DNA from: a virus
Direction: 5' to 3' (one strand)
Virus record (IMG/VR): IMGVR_UViG_3300042563_003307
Coordinates: 1 to 64,000 of that record
Length of the DNA stretch: 64,000 nucleotides
This document shows positions 59,588 to 64,000 of this stretch, piece after piece; position 1 is the stretch's first letter; each line of letters starts with the position of its first letter. The notes beneath the pieces were generated by a model. It was not told the DNA's origin. It did not search any database and saw nothing but the letters and a program-made list of their open reading frames with translations. The translations under genes and the position numbers were made by a program.

Positions 59588-60301
59588 TTATATTATTTTA
59601 ATTGCGTTGTGTTTTTTAATTTTAAATGATTGTCGAAGTTTTTCCTCTTCTTCATTATAATGGTAACCCCATCCCAGTTTTATGTTATCTTCCGATAGTC
59701 TTGAACGGAATAGACGGTATCGATTAACCATATAGTCCTCTCCAATATATTTATAATGCAGTAGGTTATATTGATTTAATGAATATGTAACATCACCCCG
59801 AGGGGCTGCCTCATGGCATCCTGGATAGAAATTGATTTCAGAGATTTTGCTTTTATCAAATGCAATACTTTTATTATAATAATGAGTATACTCACCATAT
59901 TGTAAGGTATCAATGCTAATATCTGCTGGGTCTTCGGACATATTAACCATATTCCAACCGGTAAATTTTATTATTGATGTTCCCAGTCCAGATTCATATT
60001 CTAATTGTTCTCTAGTAATGAGACCAAGTTCATCAGCATCACAGACAATATTCCAGTCGGTTTTTGAATCTTTCCAGCAATTGTTTTTAATTTCTAGATT
60101 TTTTCTATCAGAAAAATTATCTCCAGTGTCGTATTGAATAACCTCACAATTAAATTCTTTTGCAATTTCTACAGTTCTGTCCGTTGATTGGTTATTGTAT
60201 ACAACAATTCGGCAGTCCGGAAATGATGCTCTATAATGTTTAATAAAAAACGGTAGCATAAGTTCTTCATTATATGCTACCGTGTAAATTGTTATTTGCA
60301 T
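59588..60301 (-). CDS. family-2 glycosyltransferase
   Basis: 237 aa. GT2 fold: ITIYTVAYNEELMLPFFIKH, IVVYNNQSTDRTVEIAKEFN and DWNIVCDADELG (DxD). A C-terminal part with YPGCHEAAPRGD and HYKYIGED. Transfers a sugar from a nucleotide sugar, target unknown (DNA base, surface or cofactor). It overlaps the lipoprotein gene by 10 nt. Confidence 0.8.
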   Translation of the reverse strand: MQITIYTVAYNEELMLPFFIKHYRASFPDCRIVVYNNQSTDRTVEIAKEFNCEVIQYDTGDNFSDRKNLEIKNNCWKDSKTDWNIVCDADELGLITREQLEYESGLGTSIIKFTGWNMVNMSEDPADISIDTLQYGEYTHYYNKSIAFDKSKISEINFYPGCHEAAPRGDVTYSLNQYNLLHYKYIGEDYMVNRYRLFRSRLSEDNIKLGWGYHYNEEEEKLRQSFKIKKHNAIKII

Positions 60302-60567
60302 TCGTGTATTGGATTTTTACAATTTCCTTTATGTGAACCCCATCGAGAACTTCCCGAACCTGCAACTATATACTCGCAACCTTCAAGAGTATAAACTCTA
60401 TAGCGTTGATCGTAATATTTTGAAGTACTATCTAATTCGTAACGACTAGCACTAGTATTTTGATGTGGGTCTTTATAATTATCTGGTTTGCAACTAGTAA
60501 CCATAAAGATTACTAGTGCAGCCAAAATTACTATTATTAAAGGTACTGGTGAGTACTGTCTATTCAT
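60292..60567 (-). CDS. lipoprotein
   Basis: 91 aa. Signal segment PLIIVILAALVIFMVTSC with the lipobox V-T-S-C (Cys at about 26), then a short polar mature part with GCEYIVAGSGSS. Possible outer-membrane lipoprotein or spanin-like partner. Starts 1 nt before the NAMPT stop; same operon. Confidence 0.6.
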   Translation of the reverse strand: MNRQYSPVPLIIVILAALVIFMVTSCKPDNYKDPHQNTSASRYELDSTSKYYDQRYRVYTLEGCEYIVAGSGSSRWGSHKGNCKNPIHECK

Positions 60568-62096
60568 TATAGATTAGTTAAACGTTTTCTAATTTCTGTA
60601 AGAGTTGTTTGGTTTTCAAATTGACCATTCAAATAGATAGTTTTTAACAATCCAGACTTTTCATCTTCCCAAGTACATTGGTCTTCTAGTATGTAGAAAT
60701 TATCTTCTACAGCTCCAGCAACTCTTAATAAACCTTTTGCAGATTTTTTAACTCCATCATCAGTGATTGGGTCTTTAAAGATTTCTCTTCCAACTCCATC
60801 AACTTCTACATAGGTGGCTTTCATTGCAAAACCAAAAGTATCTCTAGTGTTATATTGGTATGTAAAACTTCCAACACCTAATACAATGTTTGTACTTGCA
60901 AAACCTTTTGCCTCTAATCTTGTGAAGATTTGTTCAGCACGGTCTAATGTAATACTGTCTCCGTAGATTGCTCCAATATGAGGGTCTAATACTTTATAAC
61001 CTTGGTCGTTAATAGTTCCACCGAATACATCCCAAAGTAATTCAATAACACCTTTTACTTCTGGTTTGTTTAAATATTCATCAGTAGGATTAACTTCTGC
61101 TACTCCACCTAAGTAAGCAACTACGTCATTATCGCTATGAACATTTGTTTTGATTATATTAGCACCGCAAATAATATCTACAGGGTCTCCTGAGTCAGGA
61201 CGAATAACTAATTTACCATCTCTTGCAAGGATTTCCTCTTTTAAGGTAACGATATGTTCAGTACAAACTTTCCATAAGTCCCATGTGTCAGAAACTACTG
61301 AAAGAATTCCTGTTGGATATGTCTCCAATAATCTACGGAAGGTTCCAATCTCATCATCTTTACTTCCAGCACACATTACTGAGTGCTCTGTTGCATTTAC
61401 CGAACCAGATACAAATCCAGTTTCATTGTAATATTTACGGGCTCCAAAGATTGCAGGTAAACTATCTGAACCAGAGAAACTTGTTAAGTGTCCTAATCCT
61501 GAAGAGATTGTAGCATCTATAGAGTCCATACCTCTCATTGAGAAATCATGGGCTTGCCAATCTACGAACCAACCTTTTTCGGCATCAGTTTTTAATTGCC
61601 ATTCTGTAAATAATTTACGGTAAGCATGGGAAATAGTTGCACTTGTCATTGGTTTCCATAACAAGTTAGAAATAACTGTCTCCAAGTAATTGGTAATCCA
61701 ATAGAAATCTGGATGTGTGTTGTAAATTGTCAAGACAGGTACTCTCATTGGTACTGTAGCTCCTTCCTCAATCGATTTAACTGCGATTGGTAGGTAACCC
61801 AAATCATGTAGGGCTTCAAAGTGGCTAACATCGTAGTCAGTATTTAAGTACATTGACAATTCGTTTTTCATTTCGCCACAAACTTTGTCTTTTGGTTTGC
61901 TAAAGAAATCTTTGTCAAAAGCCTCGTGGATTTGTTTCATTACCATTTGTTGGCCGAAACTTACTAGTTGGTTGCAACCTTTAGGAGCATATTTATTACT
62001 ACGAGGAGTAAAGTTCGAATAGACCAACGTAGTCCCTTTTGGATATTGTTGGTGATGTCCTGTTTTGTAACCGTCTGTTAAAAATAATGGGTTCAT
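60567..62096 (-). CDS. nadV: nicotinamide phosphoribosyltransferase (NAMPT/NadV)
   Basis: 509 aa, full length for NAMPT. LTDGYKTGHHQQYPKGTTLV, the conserved HDFSMRGMDSIDATI, VSDTWDLWKV, IRPDSGDPVDI (the ribose-phosphate binding Asp/Ser) and GDSITLDRAEQI are all present. Makes NMN from nicotinamide and PRPP, the key salvage step to NAD; NadV-type phage enzymes are known. It lies with a macro-domain gene and behind class A promoter copy 9. In anti-defence settings NAMPT is part of phage NAD-rebuilding pathways. Confidence 0.92.
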   Translation of the reverse strand: MNPLFLTDGYKTGHHQQYPKGTTLVYSNFTPRSNKYAPKGCNQLVSFGQQMVMKQIHEAFDKDFFSKPKDKVCGEMKNELSMYLNTDYDVSHFEALHDLGYLPIAVKSIEEGATVPMRVPVLTIYNTHPDFYWITNYLETVISNLLWKPMTSATISHAYRKLFTEWQLKTDAEKGWFVDWQAHDFSMRGMDSIDATISSGLGHLTSFSGSDSLPAIFGARKYYNETGFVSGSVNATEHSVMCAGSKDDEIGTFRRLLETYPTGILSVVSDTWDLWKVCTEHIVTLKEEILARDGKLVIRPDSGDPVDIICGANIIKTNVHSDNDVVAYLGGVAEVNPTDEYLNKPEVKGVIELLWDVFGGTINDQGYKVLDPHIGAIYGDSITLDRAEQIFTRLEAKGFASTNIVLGVGSFTYQYNTRDTFGFAMKATYVEVDGVGREIFKDPITDDGVKKSAKGLLRVAGAVEDNFYILEDQCTWEDEKSGLLKTIYLNGQFENQTTLTEIRKRLTNL

Positions 62097-62100
62097 AGTA

Positions 62101-62346
62101 TTAATATTTAGATATTGTTCTTAAATAAATTGCTTGTTGTCTAATTCCATACTCTCGGGTAAGTAAGCGGTCTGCATAATCATCACGCATAACAACCATA
62201 ACATTATTAGACATTTCAGTTGCATCATGAAAACTATCTCTTCCTAGTATCATTCCTAAAGAATCTGCAAAGGATAGAATTAAATCTGCTAATTGTTTTG
62301 CATTTTTACATTGATTAACTGCTTCCCATTTTTGTAATTCTGTCAT
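62101..62346 (-). CDS. hypothetical protein
   Basis: 81 aa, MTELQKWEAVNQCKNAKQLA. First gene behind class A promoter copy 9 and 4 nt before NAMPT; helical and acidic. Not recognised. Confidence 0.5.
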   Translation of the reverse strand: MTELQKWEAVNQCKNAKQLADLILSFADSLGMILGRDSFHDATEMSNNVMVVMRDDYADRLLTREYGIRQQAIYLRTISKY

Positions 62347-62367
62347 AGTGTATCTGTTTTAATTATA

Positions 62368-62383
62368 ATGTAAATATAATCAA
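62368..62383 (-). promoter_or_regulatory. class A promoter (copy 9)
   Basis: TTGATTATATTTACAT with TTTTACCG at 62395-62402 (11-nt spacer); followed by the conserved AACATAATTTTAAC tract into the preceding gene end. Confidence 0.8.
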
Positions 62384-62422
62384 TAGTTTTAAATCGGTAA
62401 AATTGGGAGTGTTAAAATTATG

Positions 62423-62617
62423 TTAAATTTCTTCAGGGTCTGGTAAACCTTCTACAATTGTAAACATAATTGGAAATGCCCATGCAAGCCTATTGGTTGC
62501 TCCATAATCTCCAGTCCAAAAGCAATAAGAACTATGTTCAATTGTCATTTCTCGGCATTCAATTTTTTGTATGGTAGTATTACCATCGTGCTTGTGTATT
62601 ACTTTATAATTTCTCAT
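62423..62617 (-). CDS. hypothetical protein
   Basis: 64 aa, MRNYKVIHKHDGNTTIQKIE, with a tryptophan-rich middle (CFWTGDYGATNRLAWAFP). 4-nt overlap with the macro-domain gene. Not recognised. Confidence 0.5.
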   Translation of the reverse strand: MRNYKVIHKHDGNTTIQKIECREMTIEHSSYCFWTGDYGATNRLAWAFPIMFTIVEGLPDPEEI

Positions 62618-63252
62618 GGTTTATAAATTACAACTGACACTTGCATGTCCCTTAATTCTGTTTGAATAATGTTTTTAATCCTGTTCCAATCTCCACCAGC
62701 CAGTCCGGCTCCAATTTTTGGAAGTCCAATACGTTTACCTGCAAAAGTCTTATTGATTTTACGTAGACAAAGCGCAAGTGCCTCATAATCAATTGGCTTG
62801 GCAACACCATCTTTATGGTTAGCACCATAATTGTACTGTGTGTATGAATTCACAACTATAATATCTTTAACACCTGGTTGACCTGATGACTTTGAGTTCA
62901 TTGGAACTGCAACTCCGGGTTCTGTAACCGATGGATGCTTAAACCATAGATATTGGTGTTGATAATCAATAGTACCAAGTTTATTAATGTCTCCACGATT
63001 TTTGGTTTTTACCAAATGCTCGTAACCCTCGTCGTCATACTCAATATATTGAGTTAGTTCCATTTCAAATTCATCGCATCCAAACGCATCTGCCATTTGA
63101 GGCGCTATTCCGGCGCCCATAGTACAAAAACAATTACACCCATGGGTGATTACATCAAATGTACCCTGTTTTGCCAAACGGATTAGGTCACCTTGGATTT
63201 CTTGATAGTTTGTTCCCATCGCTGATACTATTTGTTCGTTCAAATATCCCAT
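62614..63252 (-). CDS. macro-domain protein (ADP-ribose-phosphate processing)
   Basis: 212 aa. Macro-domain motifs: IQGDLIRLAKQGTFDVITHG, NCFCTMGAGIAPQMADAF (the G-A-G-I ligand loop), PKIGAGLAGGDWNRI (second loop). Phage and yeast Poa1-like members act on ADP-ribose 1''-phosphate, a product of 2'-phosphate removal during tRNA repair. Others hydrolyse ADP-ribose adducts. Adjacent to NAMPT, so it fits an NAD/ADP-ribose cycle. Confidence 0.8.
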   Translation of the reverse strand: MGYLNEQIVSAMGTNYQEIQGDLIRLAKQGTFDVITHGCNCFCTMGAGIAPQMADAFGCDEFEMELTQYIEYDDEGYEHLVKTKNRGDINKLGTIDYQHQYLWFKHPSVTEPGVAVPMNSKSSGQPGVKDIIVVNSYTQYNYGANHKDGVAKPIDYEALALCLRKINKTFAGKRIGLPKIGAGLAGGDWNRIKNIIQTELRDMQVSVVIYKP

Positions 63253-63755
63253 TATGCAAATCTAAATTGTTTAAGGAAATCTCTTAGGAATATGATTTGG
63301 TCTGCTTCCTCTTCAGTTTCGGCAAAATTCATCTTCCATTCATAAAATTGTTTTTCAAGACTTCTACCTCCTAGTTTTTCTTCTATAGCATCTCCTTCAT
63401 AATCTGGCCAAGCAACTTTATCATATACTCTATCATCAACTAAGAAAACTACGGCAGTTAATTGGTCTCCCAAATCTGGTTCGTGGAATTCTCCAATACG
63501 GATGCATTGGTCATATAATGTAAAATAATGATTGTTAAGAGTTCCTTTGATAAAAGCCGTATTGTTAGTAGTACCTCCATTTAGAATTATAAAGGTCTTG
63601 TCTCTTCGGGCCCATGTCTGGTACTCTGGAGTCTCTGAGAATTCAAGTCCGTATTCAACAACAGCATGACCGAACTGGATGCCTTGCTGAATTGGACTAA
63701 TATTGTAAGGAACTAGTCCGTACATTCTAAATTCTCTATTGTCTCTATTGTTCAT
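63252..63755 (-). CDS. Pth2-like protein
   Basis: 167 aa. MYGLVPYNISPIQQGIQFGH and HAVVEYGLEFSETPEY resemble the N-terminal strand-helix of peptidyl-tRNA hydrolase 2, including the QG-x-x-x-x-H turn, and are seen in phage proteins of that fold. The remainder (FIILNGGTTNNTAFIKG) is consistent but less clear. Possible role: releasing tRNA from peptidyl-tRNA or clearing stalled products. Unproven. Confidence 0.5.
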   Translation of the reverse strand: MNNRDNREFRMYGLVPYNISPIQQGIQFGHAVVEYGLEFSETPEYQTWARRDKTFIILNGGTTNNTAFIKGTLNNHYFTLYDQCIRIGEFHEPDLGDQLTAVVFLVDDRVYDKVAWPDYEGDAIEEKLGGRSLEKQFYEWKMNFAETEEEADQIIFLRDFLKQFRFA

Positions 63756-63939
63756 CAGTTGCTTTCTTAATTTCTTCAGTTAATATCCTTTCTAGTTCGG
63801 TAGTTGCATCAATTCCAAGATGCTGAAAGAATTCTGATTCTACTACTTCTACCGTTTGTAGTTCATATTTAGAGCCTAAAATTGGGTCCTGAACTAATAC
63901 TAATTGCTCTACAAATATTGTTTTTGGTTTTTTTGACAT
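63745..63939 (-). CDS. hypothetical protein
   Basis: 64 aa, MSKKPKTIFVEQLVLVQDPI. Overlaps the Pth2-like gene by 11 nt. Not recognised. Confidence 0.5.
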   Translation of the reverse strand: MSKKPKTIFVEQLVLVQDPILGSKYELQTVEVVESEFFQHLGIDATTELERILTEEIKKATDEQ

Positions 63940-63940
63940 G

Positions 63941-64000
63941 TTATATTACGTTAAATTGTGTTGTGTTTGTTTTTTGTTCATATTCATTATCTGCAACATT
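63941..64000 (-). CDS. C-terminus of an upstream leftward gene (partial)
   Basis: The last 19 residues, ADNEYEQKTNTTQFNVI, are open to the right edge and end with TAA 1 nt before the 64-aa gene. The rest of the gene lies outside the window. Confidence 0.4.
   Translation of the reverse strand, partial: NVADNEYEQKTNTTQFNVI

Overview
The window is one contiguous piece of a large, AT-rich tailed-phage genome, most likely a T4-type myovirus of a Bacteroidota host. The phage assignment rests on collagen-like tail fibres, an S74 fibre chaperone domain, an amidase endolysin, a DenV-type pyrimidine-dimer glycosylase, thymidylate synthase, ATP-dependent DNA ligase, free-standing GIY-YIG endonucleases and tRNA genes. 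The host assignment is an inference from the promoters, whose TATATTTAC core resembles the Bacteroidota -7 box (TAnnTTTG), from the lack of strong Shine-Dalgarno sites, and from a Bacteroidota/Chlamydia-type HC1 histone-like gene. Only the first gene (RadA-like ATPase, 48-1157) is on the plus strand. Everything else runs leftward in tightly packed, often overlapping operons, and both TAA and TAG act as stops.

Layout. 1-1.2 kb: RadA-like ATPase. 1.2-1.8 kb: a structured, G-rich non-coding strand-switch region. 1.8-31.2 kb: virion and adhesion region. It holds a BspA-repeat fibre (5.3-8.1 kb), two DUF7936-like paralogues, a repeat fibre, an S74-chaperoned fibre, a 2363-residue collagen-like fibre (13.8-20.9 kb), an 878-residue collagen-like protein, and two clusters of small proteins (1.8-3.1 and 27.2-31.2 kb, plus isolated members at 21.2-21.8 and 33.5 kb) sharing an N-terminal leader of the form MKxxKLFEEFxNEA. 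This leader closely resembles the capsid-targeting sequence of T4 internal proteins, so these are candidates for packaged and injected proteins. 31.2-43.8 kb: deoxynucleotidase, ferritin, membrane-anchored glucosaminidase, thymidylate synthase with a homing endonuclease, an S80-protease-like protein, endolysin, membrane proteins, a second homing endonuclease, an M42 aminopeptidase and a PD-(D/E)XK nuclease. 43.9-48.2 kb: HC1-like gene, tRNA-Leu(UAA), DNA ligase, and a cluster of tRNA-like genes with abnormal anticodon arms. 48.2-64 kb: many small early-type genes plus DenV, a DEDDh exonuclease, a C26 glutamine amidotransferase, an RNA-repair-type HAD protein, a cyclic-phosphate-processing receiver (cREC) protein, a glycosyltransferase-methyltransferase fusion, CCA-adding enzyme, a deoxyribosyltransferase-like protein, nicotinamide phosphoribosyltransferase and a macro-domain protein.

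Regulation. Two promoter classes can be read directly. Class A: ten copies of a cassette with TTTTACCG, exactly 11 nt, then TTG(A/T)TTATATTTACAT. Several copies place the TTTTACCG box in the loop of a terminator-like hairpin, much like the promoter-early-stem-loop (PeSL) cassettes of T4-type phages. They precede metabolism, repair and lysis genes. Class B: a GATATATAA element a short distance upstream of structural, packaged-protein, ferritin, HC1 and homing-endonuclease genes, a likely late promoter. Several copies use the stop codon of the upstream gene as part of the element.

The most interesting themes are the leader-tagged, possibly multi-cleaved internal proteins; the coexistence of odd tRNAs without encoded CCA with a CCA-adding enzyme and predicted RNA-end-processing proteins; and an NAD-salvage/ADP-ribose set (NAMPT plus macro domain).
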